From the NCBI GenBank assembly GCA_947495575.1, contig CANLZL010000002.1, positions 682,001-746,000 of the forward strand: a DNA stretch of 64,000 bases. The letters are read 5' to 3'. This document shows, piece after piece, positions 43,781 through 51,978 of the stretch. Each line of letters opens with the position of its first letter. Position 1 is the first letter of the stretch. The notes under the pieces are model-generated. The model was not told the origin of the DNA. It ran no database searches and worked only from the letters and a program-made list of their open reading frames with translations. Origin of the DNA: an uncultured Nioella sp. GTDB taxonomy: Bacteria > Pseudomonadota > Alphaproteobacteria > Rhodobacterales > Rhodobacteraceae. Both the position numbers and the translations under genes were made by a program.

Positions 43781-44776
43781 ATGTTTATGAAACGGATTGC
43801 GGGGCTTGGTCTTGCCCTCGCCTTTAGTGTCACCGCGGCCTCCGCACAGGTCACGATGATCATGTCAAATGACAATAACGATCGCGGCCTGAAAGGTCAG
43901 ACGTTCGAATTCCTCGTCGCCGAGCTGGAGGAACGCCTGGGCGACCGCATCGACGTGCAAATGCACCATGGCGGCACATTGTTTGACCAGCAAAGTCAAA
44001 TTCAGGGCCTGCAATTGGGGGGGGCACATCTGATTTCGCCAACCGCGGGCATTTATAGCTCCGTCCAGCCAAATGTGGCCGCACTTCAGCTGCCCTTCAT
44101 GCTGAACACGCCCGAACGCATCCAAGAGGCAGTAGCCGATCCCGTTATCCGCGAGGCAATCATGCCTGCGCTAAACAACCAGAACATCGAAATCGTAGCT
44201 GTCTGGATGAACGGACCCCGCGTTTTGGGTTATCAGGGCGATGATCCGATCCTGATGCCGGAAGACGCCGAAGGGCTGAAAGTGCGCGTACAATCTGCTC
44301 CCATCTTCGTTGAAACATGGGAGGCCGTTGGCGCAAACCCGGTTGGGATCAACTGGTCAGAGGCACCGACGGCGCTGCAACAGGGCGTGATTGATGCCGG
44401 TGAGGTGACTCCGAATTCCTGGCGCGGCTCCTCGACCTATCAGTTTGTCGACCACATTTCTATGACCGATCACCAGTATTCCTTCTACCTTGTTGGTGCC
44501 AACCGCCAGTGGTGGCAGGGCTTGGATGACGACGTTCGCACCGAGATTGAGGCCGCACTGGCCTCGGCCACGGCCTGGAACATGGAAAACGCCGTTCGTA
44601 TCAACGCCGAGGCCTATGAGTTCATTGAGGGCGAGGGCGTCCAGGTCCACGCGTTGTCTGACGACCAGCGTGCCGCATGGGTGGAAGCTATGCAGCCAGT
44701 TTGGCACGAGCTTGGCACCGAGTTGGTCGGTGAAGAGGTCATGAGCCGCCTCCGCGAAATCGCTGGCGTTCAATAA
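43781..44776 (+). CDS. dctP: TRAP transporter substrate-binding protein (DctP family)
   Basis: The 331-aa periplasmic receptor starts at ATG 43781 with AAGGGAG upstream (the MKRIA Met at 43787 is an alternative). The signal peptide ends at SVTAASAQ. The conserved carboxylate-binding arginine lies in GLKVRVQSAPIFVETWEAVGANPV, indicating an acid ligand. MHHGGTLFDQQSQIQGLQLG and EVTPNSWRGSS also match the family. It is followed by a strong stem-loop (44803-44842) before the dehydrogenase gene. Lactonase, aconitase and isocitrate-dehydrogenase-like neighbours suggest a di- or tricarboxylate or its lactone. Confidence 0.88.
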   Translation: MFMKRIAGLGLALAFSVTAASAQVTMIMSNDNNDRGLKGQTFEFLVAELEERLGDRIDVQMHHGGTLFDQQSQIQGLQLGGAHLISPTAGIYSSVQPNVAALQLPFMLNTPERIQEAVADPVIREAIMPALNNQNIEIVAVWMNGPRVLGYQGDDPILMPEDAEGLKVRVQSAPIFVETWEAVGANPVGINWSEAPTALQQGVIDAGEVTPNSWRGSSTYQFVDHISMTDHQYSFYLVGANRQWWQGLDDDVRTEIEAALASATAWNMENAVRINAEAYEFIEGEGVQVHALSDDQRAAWVEAMQPVWHELGTELVGEEVMSRLREIAGVQ

Positions 44777-44802
44777 CTCAGCGTCCCGTTACGACACAAA
44801 TA

Positions 44803-44842
44803 GGACGGGCGTCCCCCCGACGATCCTGGGGGCTGCCCGTCC
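44803..44842 (+). other. Strong GC-rich stem-loop after dctP
   Basis: GGACGGGC (44803-44810) pairs with GCCCGTCC (44835-44842); after a G-U pair and one mismatch the stem continues as CCCCC/GGGGG. No T tract follows, so it is not a standard intrinsic terminator. It lies directly after the receptor gene, like the other receptor-gene hairpins in this window. Confidence 0.65.
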
Positions 44843-44933
44843 AAACGAAAATGCACCCTAGCGAATAATGGCGATGCCGAACTTTCCCTAGGTGCCATGA
44901 CCGCGCCCAAGGGCAATGTTAAGGAGACAACAG

Positions 44934-46019
44934 ATGCGTATCATGACGGTACCCTGCGATGGGATTGGTCCTGAGATTACGGCGGCGACGTTGCAGGTTG
45001 TTGAGGCCGCCAATCAGCGGTTTGATCTTGGGTTGAGCTTTCACGAGGAAGAGGCCGGGTTCACCAGCCTGCGCAAGCACGGCATCACTTTGCGCGAAGA
45101 GGTTCTGGACCGCGCGCGCAGTGAATTTGACGGGGTGATCCTGGGAACTCAGTCGCATATGGACTACCCACCGGTTGTGGAAGGGGGCCGAAATGTCTCG
45201 GCTGGTTTCCGTATCGGTTTGGACCTTTATGCCAATGTCCGCCCCGCCCGGACCCGCGAATTTGTGCCAAACAAGGCCCCTGGCATGGATCTGGTGATCA
45301 TGCGCGAGGCGACCGAGGGCTTCTATCCCGACCGCAACATGTATCGCGGCGTGGGAGAGATGATGCCCGACCCCGACATGGCGCTGTCTGTGCGCAAGAT
45401 CACCCGCCATGGCTCGATGCGGATCTGCCGCGAAGCCTTCAAACTGGCGATGCAGCGCAAGAAGAAAGTGGCCGCAATCCACAAGGCGAACAGTTTCCTG
45501 ATGACCGACGGGCTGTTCCTGGAATGCTTCCGCGCGGTGGCCAAAGATTTCCCGGACGTGGAGACCGAAGAGCTGATCGTCGATGCTTTTGCCGCCCTTC
45601 TGGTGCGCAAACCCCATGAATATGACGTGGTCGTGGCCACAAATTTCTACGGCGATATCCTGTCGGATCTGGCCTCGGAGCTGTCTGGCTCTCTGGGCCT
45701 TGCCGGCTCGATCAACGCCAATGCGGAAACCGGCCTGTGCTGCGCGCAAGCGCAACATGGCTCGGCCCCAGATATCCAGGGTCAGAACGTGGCGAACCCG
45801 ACCTCGTTGATCCTGTCGGCGGCGATGATGCTGTCCTGGCTGGGCGAACAGCGCGGCATCCAGAAGCTGATGGAGGCAGGCCAGGCGATCGAAGCCGCAG
45901 TGGACGCCGTCATTGACGACCCCGCAAAACGCACCCGCGACCTCGGCGGCACCGTCAATTGCGACGCCTTCGGCAAAATGGTCGCCAATGAAGTCGCCGC
46001 GGAAACCGTAGGGGCTTAG
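44934..46019 (+). CDS. Isocitrate/isopropylmalate dehydrogenase family protein
   Basis: A 361-aa decarboxylating beta-hydroxyacid dehydrogenase. ATG 44934 follows AAGGAGA. Family motifs are the N-terminal PCDGIGPEITAATLQVVE, LYANVRPART (substrate arginines), VIMREATEGFY, KVAAIHKANSFLMTDGLF (catalytic Lys), the metal aspartates in VDAFAAL and NFYGDILSDLASEL, and APDIQGQNVANP. The LDLYANVRPAR and EATEGFYPDRN loop differs from LeuB and resembles tartrate/isocitrate-type members. It probably oxidatively decarboxylates the product of the adjacent aconitase paralogue. Cofactor preference is likely NAD but not proven. Confidence 0.82.
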   Translation: MRIMTVPCDGIGPEITAATLQVVEAANQRFDLGLSFHEEEAGFTSLRKHGITLREEVLDRARSEFDGVILGTQSHMDYPPVVEGGRNVSAGFRIGLDLYANVRPARTREFVPNKAPGMDLVIMREATEGFYPDRNMYRGVGEMMPDPDMALSVRKITRHGSMRICREAFKLAMQRKKKVAAIHKANSFLMTDGLFLECFRAVAKDFPDVETEELIVDAFAALLVRKPHEYDVVVATNFYGDILSDLASELSGSLGLAGSINANAETGLCCAQAQHGSAPDIQGQNVANPTSLILSAAMMLSWLGEQRGIQKLMEAGQAIEAAVDAVIDDPAKRTRDLGGTVNCDAFGKMVANEVAAETVGA

Positions 46020-46065
46020 GCAGCGGTTGGGCGGTTAACTCACGTCAAGTATTTCGAGGGGCAGA

Positions 46066-48711
46066 ATGACAAATCCAAGTTTGTCGTATGGGTTGGGCGT
46101 TGAATTGTTTGACGAAACGAACACAGAATGTGGCAGGTTGAAAACAATCAGCCTGCCAAGATTGTTGGGGCCGCGTCTCAAGAAAATGCCGCATGTTCTT
46201 AGGCTTTTGGCCGAGAACCATATCCGCCAAACCGGTGCGCCCGGTCCTCTTATCGAAGCATTGGATTGCTGGCTTGCTGGAAGAACAACCGCTTTCGAGC
46301 TTACGTTTCAACCTGGCCGGCTTTTGATGCACGATACCACTTGCACACCGGCACTGGCCGACTTGGCCGGTTTACGTGACGCTGTTTCCGAGCGCGGTGG
46401 CGCCGCCTCTAGCCTCTCCCCAGTCTTGCCGGTCGACGTTTCGGTTGATCATTCGACCGCCGTGAATTTCTACGCGCGTTCAGACGCGGCCGAGAAAAAC
46501 CTGGCGGCCGAGATAGAAAGAAACCGCGAACGATACGCGTTTCTTAAATGGGCCGCCAAAGCCTTTGCAAACTTTCGCGTCTACCCGCCCGGATCCGGGA
46601 TCATGCACACCATAAACCTTGAGCAGCTTTCCACAGTATTAAGCGTCGGGACAGACGGGCTAGCCTGCCCGGACATGATGTTGGGCACTGACAGCCATAC
46701 ACCGATGGTGAACGGGATCGGAGTTCTAGGCTGGGGCATTGGCGGTCTGGAGGCCGAAAGCATCATGCTCGGGCAACCCGTTTCACTGGCCATCCCGCGA
46801 ATTGTCGGCGTCAGGTTGGACGGGAAACTGCCGCCCGGGATCATGCCAACCGATCTGGCACTGAACATCACAAGCAGATTGCGCCAACTGGGCGTCACAG
46901 GTGCCTTTGTAGAGTTTTTCGGGCCCGGCGTCCCGACACTCTCTGCCGATGCCCGTGCGGTCGTGGCCAATATGGCCCCCGAATACGGGGCAACGACCGG
47001 ATTTTTCCCAGTTGATCCATGCACGCTTGAATATTTAGAACGGACGTGTCGCCCCCAGGAGCTGATTAACTCCATCGAACCGGTTTTCCGAAATATGGGA
47101 TTGTGGTTTGACCCTTTCGATACGCCCCGATTTGATCAGCAAATATCCCTGGATCTTGCAACATTGGAGCCGTGCCTTGCTGGCCCCAAACGCCCGCAGG
47201 ACAGGATTGCCGCATCTGACTCGCAAAAGGCGGTCGAAACCGCAATCTCCAGACCCCTGCGCACGACTACAGAAAACGAAGTTCCTGACGGCGCGGTTGC
47301 AATCGCCGCGATTACAAGCTGCACAAATACGTCCGACCCGAGAATGCTGATCGCAGCGGGCCTGCTTGCCCGAAAGGCACGCAATCGCGGTCTGCGCCCG
47401 CCGCAATGGGTCAAGACCTCTTTGGCCCCCGGCTCTCCTTCTGCGCGTGGCTTGTTGGAGCAGGCAGACCTATTGGATGATCTGTCAGCCTTAGGGTTTG
47501 ACATTGTGGGCTTTGGCTGCACGACTTGTATCGGAAATTCTGGCGCCTTGGCCGATTTGGCCACCGATGCGCAGGATGCGGGCAAATCCCTCGTTGCTAT
47601 CCTTTCCGGAAATCGCAACTTTCCGGGCAGGGTACATCCTGCACTGGATCTGGGGTTCCTGGCCTCACCGCCCATGGTGATAGCTTTCGCCCTAAGGGGC
47701 GACATCACAGGTGACGTTTTGTCTGACCCAATTGGTTTCGATCAAGCGGGCACGGAGGTTCATTTGGCAGATATCTGGCCGTCGGACACCGAAATCGACG
47801 GCCTTCTGTCTCGGTCAGTTGAGCCGTCCAACATACCATTTGCCTTTGCAAAAGCGTCCGACAACAGGGCCTGGGAGGACATTCCCACACAATCCGGCGC
47901 CTGTTTCCATTGGGACGGCGCATCGCGCACCTTGCGTCGACCGTTGTTTGCTTCGGCTGACCAGCCCTGCCGAATTGGCACGTTTGAGGCGACACCGCTT
48001 CTTGTCCTGGGTGATGATGTCACCACGGATCACATTTCTCCCGCAGGGCAGATTTCACCCGATGGCGAAGCCGGGCGATGGTTGCTGTCCAATGGTGCCG
48101 ATCCAACTGACCTGAATGTCTACGCTTCCTATCGCGGCAATTGGGAGGTGATGATCAGGGGACTATTCGACAACGCGGCGGTCAGGAACCACCTGGGCCC
48201 CTCAATCCCAAGGGGGGCAACCTATCTGGATACCGATGGTGTTTTGCCCCTTCACCGCGCTGCCAGATGTTTAACCAAACAAAAACGGTCTTCTGTGATT
48301 TTGGCTGGAGAACGCTATGGCATGGGATCCAGTCGGGATTGGGCCGCTAAAGGCGTTGCCATTTTGGGAGTGCGCGCTGTGCTTGCACGTAGTTTTGAAC
48401 GCATCCACAGGGCCAATCTGATTGGAATGGGGGTCGCCCCCATCCAGTTTACCAATGGTTTCGTACCAAGGGAGGCAGGGATTTCACCAACGGACCGGTT
48501 TTTGGTGAATCTCAGCGCCGGGGACGTGACCCCGGGACAGGAAATTACTGTGAACTGGCTGAGAACCTACGGCGAAAGCGTGGCCATTTGCGCTTGCCTT
48601 GCAATCGAAACGCAGCAGGAGGCGAGCTTGCTGAAAGCAGGCGGCCTCTTCCCGTTTCTTCTCGGAACGGATGGCCTGCATGTCCCGGCTCCATCTGGCA
48701 CTGCACCCTAG
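46066..48711 (+). CDS. Aconitase-family hydratase (AcnA-like paralogue)
   Basis: An 881-aa four-domain aconitase, normal AcnA length. The [4Fe-4S] ligands are present (SCTNTSDP and GFGCTTCIGNSG), as are GTDSHTPMVNGIGVLGWGIGG, GDDVTTDHISPAG and the catalytic Ser loop in YGMGSSRDWAAKG. The substrate loop normally reading MQDFTGVPAVVDLA is MHDTTCTPALADLA. This mark of a paralogue group suggests a substrate other than citrate. It follows the dehydrogenase gene by 46 bases and could feed it a 2-hydroxy tricarboxylate, mirroring the citrate to 2-oxoglutarate step. This pathway role is inferred. Confidence 0.83.
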   Translation: MTNPSLSYGLGVELFDETNTECGRLKTISLPRLLGPRLKKMPHVLRLLAENHIRQTGAPGPLIEALDCWLAGRTTAFELTFQPGRLLMHDTTCTPALADLAGLRDAVSERGGAASSLSPVLPVDVSVDHSTAVNFYARSDAAEKNLAAEIERNRERYAFLKWAAKAFANFRVYPPGSGIMHTINLEQLSTVLSVGTDGLACPDMMLGTDSHTPMVNGIGVLGWGIGGLEAESIMLGQPVSLAIPRIVGVRLDGKLPPGIMPTDLALNITSRLRQLGVTGAFVEFFGPGVPTLSADARAVVANMAPEYGATTGFFPVDPCTLEYLERTCRPQELINSIEPVFRNMGLWFDPFDTPRFDQQISLDLATLEPCLAGPKRPQDRIAASDSQKAVETAISRPLRTTTENEVPDGAVAIAAITSCTNTSDPRMLIAAGLLARKARNRGLRPPQWVKTSLAPGSPSARGLLEQADLLDDLSALGFDIVGFGCTTCIGNSGALADLATDAQDAGKSLVAILSGNRNFPGRVHPALDLGFLASPPMVIAFALRGDITGDVLSDPIGFDQAGTEVHLADIWPSDTEIDGLLSRSVEPSNIPFAFAKASDNRAWEDIPTQSGACFHWDGASRTLRRPLFASADQPCRIGTFEATPLLVLGDDVTTDHISPAGQISPDGEAGRWLLSNGADPTDLNVYASYRGNWEVMIRGLFDNAAVRNHLGPSIPRGATYLDTDGVLPLHRAARCLTKQKRSSVILAGERYGMGSSRDWAAKGVAILGVRAVLARSFERIHRANLIGMGVAPIQFTNGFVPREAGISPTDRFLVNLSAGDVTPGQEITVNWLRTYGESVAICACLAIETQQEASLLKAGGLFPFLLGTDGLHVPAPSGTAP

Positions 48712-48880
48712 CAGGCAAGTGGCATTACAGCATGGGTGACCGGGTAACAATCGCCTGATGCTCTGAAAGGAACATGGCCGAAGGGGTCAATCTCGCTGCC
48801 AGGACAGCCCATCATTTGTTCTAAAGCAAACTCGAACACGTCATGTGTCGATGATCGGGTTTGAAGATTACAAATTTCGA

Positions 48881-48898
48881 TCATATGATGGGATATGA
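48881..48898. promoter_or_regulatory. Inverted repeat overlapping the LysR start codon
   Basis: TCATAT-GATGGG-ATATGA has perfect 6-bp arms; the right arm contains the ATG of the LysR-type gene. Binding here would block translation-start DNA or the promoter and could mediate autoregulation. It may also be a coincidence of an A/T-rich stretch. Confidence 0.4.
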
Positions 48899-49800
48899 TA
48901 AAAAGTCAGATTACCTTCAAACAACTTGAAGCTTTCGTGTACGTCGTCGACCTGGGCACGTTTCGAAATGCCGCGTCGGCACTTGGGACAACTCAACCAA
49001 ATATCTCGGCAAGGATCTCCTCTCTGGAATCCGCTCTCGATGCTCAGCTGCTTCTGCGCGATGCCGGATCGGTTCGGCTCACCGACCGTGGGGCCACATT
49101 GCTTAAAAAGGCGCGCGAGATAATCTGGGCCGGAGAAGCCTTATTGGAGGAGGCCGGACGGCAAGACCTGATAGAGGAGCGATTGCGTCTTGGAGTGACC
49201 GAACTTGTCGCCTGCACGTGGCTTCAGGATTTCCTACGTCTTTTGAAACAAGCCTACCCGTCCCTGCGCGTCGACCTTCGCGTTGATTTATCCTCGGTCA
49301 TTGAAGATTTTCTGGTTCAGAGCCAGATCGATCTGGCTCTGCAAAGTGGGCCGTTCAAAACCACCATCTCTAGGACATTGCACATGGCGGATGAGGAATA
49401 CGTTTGGGTCGCCAACTCCGCCAACGCAGAAAGCCTTTCGCAGGGATCCATGACCAAACGATTCTTTGCATTGCCAATCCTGACGCATGCGCGCCATACG
49501 CAGGCTGGAACTGCATTGCACAAGACTGCAAAGGACCGTGGCTGGGACACAAACCAGATTGTACATTCCAGCGCATTGTCTGCCTGCTTGCCAATGGCCT
49601 GCGAAGGTCTCGGGGTCGCCCTGTTGCCCCATAGTCTGGTTAGACACGAGATCGCGCGCGGTGGCCTCGTGAAACTCATTGCAGATTGGACGCCAGACCC
49701 ATTGCCCTTCTGCGCAAGATACAAGGAAAATCGCGTGCCAAGATTTGTTGCGAATGCGGCTGACCTGGCCGCAGATGCAATGCAAAATCATGTAGGATAA
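48895..49800 (+). CDS. LysR-family regulator of the hydantoinase operon
   Basis: A 301-aa protein with an N-terminal LysR helix-turn-helix (TFKQLEAFVYVVDLGTFRNAASALGTTQPNISARISSLE over residues 6-45) and an effector domain (90-295: LRLGVTELVACTWLQDFLRL, MACEGLGVALLPHSLV). It lies 94 bases upstream of hyuA on the same strand. This placement plus an inverted repeat at 49857-49880 suggests it controls the six-gene operon. The ribosome binding site (GATGGGAT) is weak. Confidence 0.83.
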   Translation: MIKSQITFKQLEAFVYVVDLGTFRNAASALGTTQPNISARISSLESALDAQLLLRDAGSVRLTDRGATLLKKAREIIWAGEALLEEAGRQDLIEERLRLGVTELVACTWLQDFLRLLKQAYPSLRVDLRVDLSSVIEDFLVQSQIDLALQSGPFKTTISRTLHMADEEYVWVANSANAESLSQGSMTKRFFALPILTHARHTQAGTALHKTAKDRGWDTNQIVHSSALSACLPMACEGLGVALLPHSLVRHEIARGGLVKLIADWTPDPLPFCARYKENRVPRFVANAADLAADAMQNHVG

Positions 49801-49856
49801 AAATTCCTGATAAGCCTGAGAATTTTAATCGATTTGATTAGCTGCATGTCTTCTGA

Positions 49857-49880
49857 CTTGTTGTCCCTATGGGAAACAAG
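49857..49880. promoter_or_regulatory. Inverted repeat upstream of the hydantoinase operon
   Basis: CTTGT and TCCC on the left pair with GGGA and ACAAG on the right around a TAT centre, with small offsets between the two parts of the repeat. It ends 14 bases before the hyuA ATG. It is a candidate site for the LysR-type protein encoded just upstream. Confidence 0.45.
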
Positions 49881-49894
49881 AATTTGGAAATACG

Positions 49895-51973
49895 ATGAAA
49901 TCCTCTTCGGTCCGCCTCGGCGTCGATATTGGCGGCACATTCACAGATGTCGTTTTGGAAAAGGATGGCGCACAGTTCTCGACAAAGGTTCTGACAACCT
50001 ACACCGCACCTGAAAACGCGATCATTGACGGCATGCATCAGGTTTGTGCCAAGGCGGAAATCGAACCCGCTCAAATCGAACAGATCATTCATGGCACCAC
50101 ATTGGCAACCAACGCGTTGATCGAACGCCGGGGTGCTAAGACCGCCTTGATCACAACCGAAGGGTTTCGCGATGTGATCGAGATGCGCACCGAAAGCAGG
50201 TTTGAACAATATGACCTGAACCTTAACCTTCCCGATCCTTTGTTGCCGCGTCACATGCGCTTTACCGTGCCGGGCCGTGTCAACGCGAAGGGCGAGATCC
50301 TTGTCGATCTGAAACGCGCAGATATCGAGCTGGTTGTCGATAGAATTGCTGAGGCCGGATTTGACTCGGTCGCTGTGGGCTTGATCCATTCCTATTTGAA
50401 CCCGGCGCATGAACAGCTTGTTCGCGAAGTGTTGCTCGAACGAATTCCCGGTATTTCAGTTTCGATCTCTTCCGAGGTCAGCCCCCAGATGCGCGAATAT
50501 GAGCGATTCAACACTGTTGTCGCAAACGCATATATCAAGCCTCTCATGGCCTCTTATCTAGGCCGTTTGGAGGATCGCCTGAAGTCCGAAGGCGCCAACT
50601 GCCGCATATTTTTGATGCATTCGGGCGGCGGTATCATCTCGATCCAAAACGCTGCCGATTTCCCGGTTCGTCTGGTCGAATCCGGCCCTGCAGGTGGCGC
50701 GGTTTTTGCCGCGCATATCGCAGCGCGATACGGTTTGGACAAAGTGTTGAGCTTTGACATGGGTGGCACCACCGCCAAGATTTGCCTGATCAAAAACCAA
50801 ACCCCAAAAACATCGCGCGTATTCGAAGTTGCACGGACGTACCGGTTCAAAAAGGGGTCTGGAATGCCAATCTCGATCCCAGTGATCGATATGGTTGAGA
50901 TCGGTGCCGGCGGTGGCTCATTGGCCCATGTTGACCTGATGAACCAAATTCGCGTTGGCCCGGAAAGTGCCGGGTCTGAACCAGGGCCCGCCTGTTACGG
51001 GCGCGGTGGCGAACGCCCCGGAGTGACCGATGCGGACCTAGTTTTGGGTAAGCTTGACCCGAACAATTTTGCGGGTGGCTCGATTCAATTGCACCCGGAT
51101 AAATCTGAAGCGGCACTGATGGACCATATTGGGGGCACATTGGATATGGAAACGGTCGAGGCCGCCTTTGGCGTCGCCGAGGTGGTGGACGAAAACATGG
51201 CCAACGCAGCCCGAGTGCATGCGGTCGAAAACGGTGAGGACCTCAGCGAATATACGATGATCGCTTTCGGTGGCGCGGCTCCGCTTCATGCCGGGCGTCT
51301 CTGTGAAAAACTGGGGGTGGACCGGTTGATTGTCCCGCCAGGGGCGGGTGTCGGATCGGCGATTGGGTTTCTACGCGCCCCGTTCAGCTTTGAGGCAAAC
51401 CGATCCGTCTATATGAAACTGAGCGATTTTGACGCGGGCAAGATCAAAACCCTTTTGGAAGAGCTTGAAGCAGAGGCCACGGGATTCGTGCGAACCTGCG
51501 ACGAGAAAAGTCCGATCCTGTCAGAGTTCAAAGTCTACATGCGCTACACCGGGCAAGGCTGGGAAATCCCGATCTCTTTGACAGAAGGGCAAGCCATGGC
51601 CCCCGATGCCGCAACATTTCAAACGCGGTTCGAAGAGGATTACACCAAGCTATTCGGGCGCCCCGTCGCGGGCATGGACGTGGAAATCACAGTCTGGTCG
51701 GTCAATGCGACCACGCCACCCGAAAAGGTCGCCCCGATCTTAACAACAAATGGAACAGAAGCGGCAGAGACAGGCGGGTCTCGACCATTATTCGATGCGG
51801 CGTCAGCCAAATATCTGGACGCCGACCTGATCCATCGAGAAACGATGAAAACGGGTCAAATCGCGCAAGGTCCCTCTGCCGTGACTGAGGCTGAAACGAC
51901 AATCATAGTACCTGCCAGCCGCCAAGCGATCCGACAAGCGGATGGCTGTATCGACATTGTGACGAAAGGGTAA
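49895..51973 (+). CDS. hyuA: Hydantoinase/oxoprolinase subunit A (HyuA)
   Basis: A 692-aa ATP-dependent amidohydrolase subunit. It has the N-terminal actin-like phosphate motif LGVDIGGTFTDVVLE, HGTTLATNALIERRGAKTALITTEGFRDV, then LMHSGGGIISIQNAADFPVRLVESGPAGGA and FDMGGTTAKICL in the second ATPase half. GGAAPLHAGRLCEKLGVDRLIVPPGAGVGSAIG closes the catalytic core. Such proteins with subunit B open five-membered cyclic amides (hydantoin, N-methylhydantoin, 5-oxoproline) using ATP. It is 5 bases from hyuB and is the first gene of a six-gene operon. Confidence 0.88.
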   Translation: MKSSSVRLGVDIGGTFTDVVLEKDGAQFSTKVLTTYTAPENAIIDGMHQVCAKAEIEPAQIEQIIHGTTLATNALIERRGAKTALITTEGFRDVIEMRTESRFEQYDLNLNLPDPLLPRHMRFTVPGRVNAKGEILVDLKRADIELVVDRIAEAGFDSVAVGLIHSYLNPAHEQLVREVLLERIPGISVSISSEVSPQMREYERFNTVVANAYIKPLMASYLGRLEDRLKSEGANCRIFLMHSGGGIISIQNAADFPVRLVESGPAGGAVFAAHIAARYGLDKVLSFDMGGTTAKICLIKNQTPKTSRVFEVARTYRFKKGSGMPISIPVIDMVEIGAGGGSLAHVDLMNQIRVGPESAGSEPGPACYGRGGERPGVTDADLVLGKLDPNNFAGGSIQLHPDKSEAALMDHIGGTLDMETVEAAFGVAEVVDENMANAARVHAVENGEDLSEYTMIAFGGAAPLHAGRLCEKLGVDRLIVPPGAGVGSAIGFLRAPFSFEANRSVYMKLSDFDAGKIKTLLEELEAEATGFVRTCDEKSPILSEFKVYMRYTGQGWEIPISLTEGQAMAPDAATFQTRFEEDYTKLFGRPVAGMDVEITVWSVNATTPPEKVAPILTTNGTEAAETGGSRPLFDAASAKYLDADLIHRETMKTGQIAQGPSAVTEAETTIIVPASRQAIRQADGCIDIVTKG

Positions 51974-51978
51974 CCGAC

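Noticed and set aside
44803-44842. Intrinsic terminator after dctP
   Set aside because: The stem is strong but followed by AAACGAAAA rather than a T run, so it is listed as a stem-loop, not a terminator.
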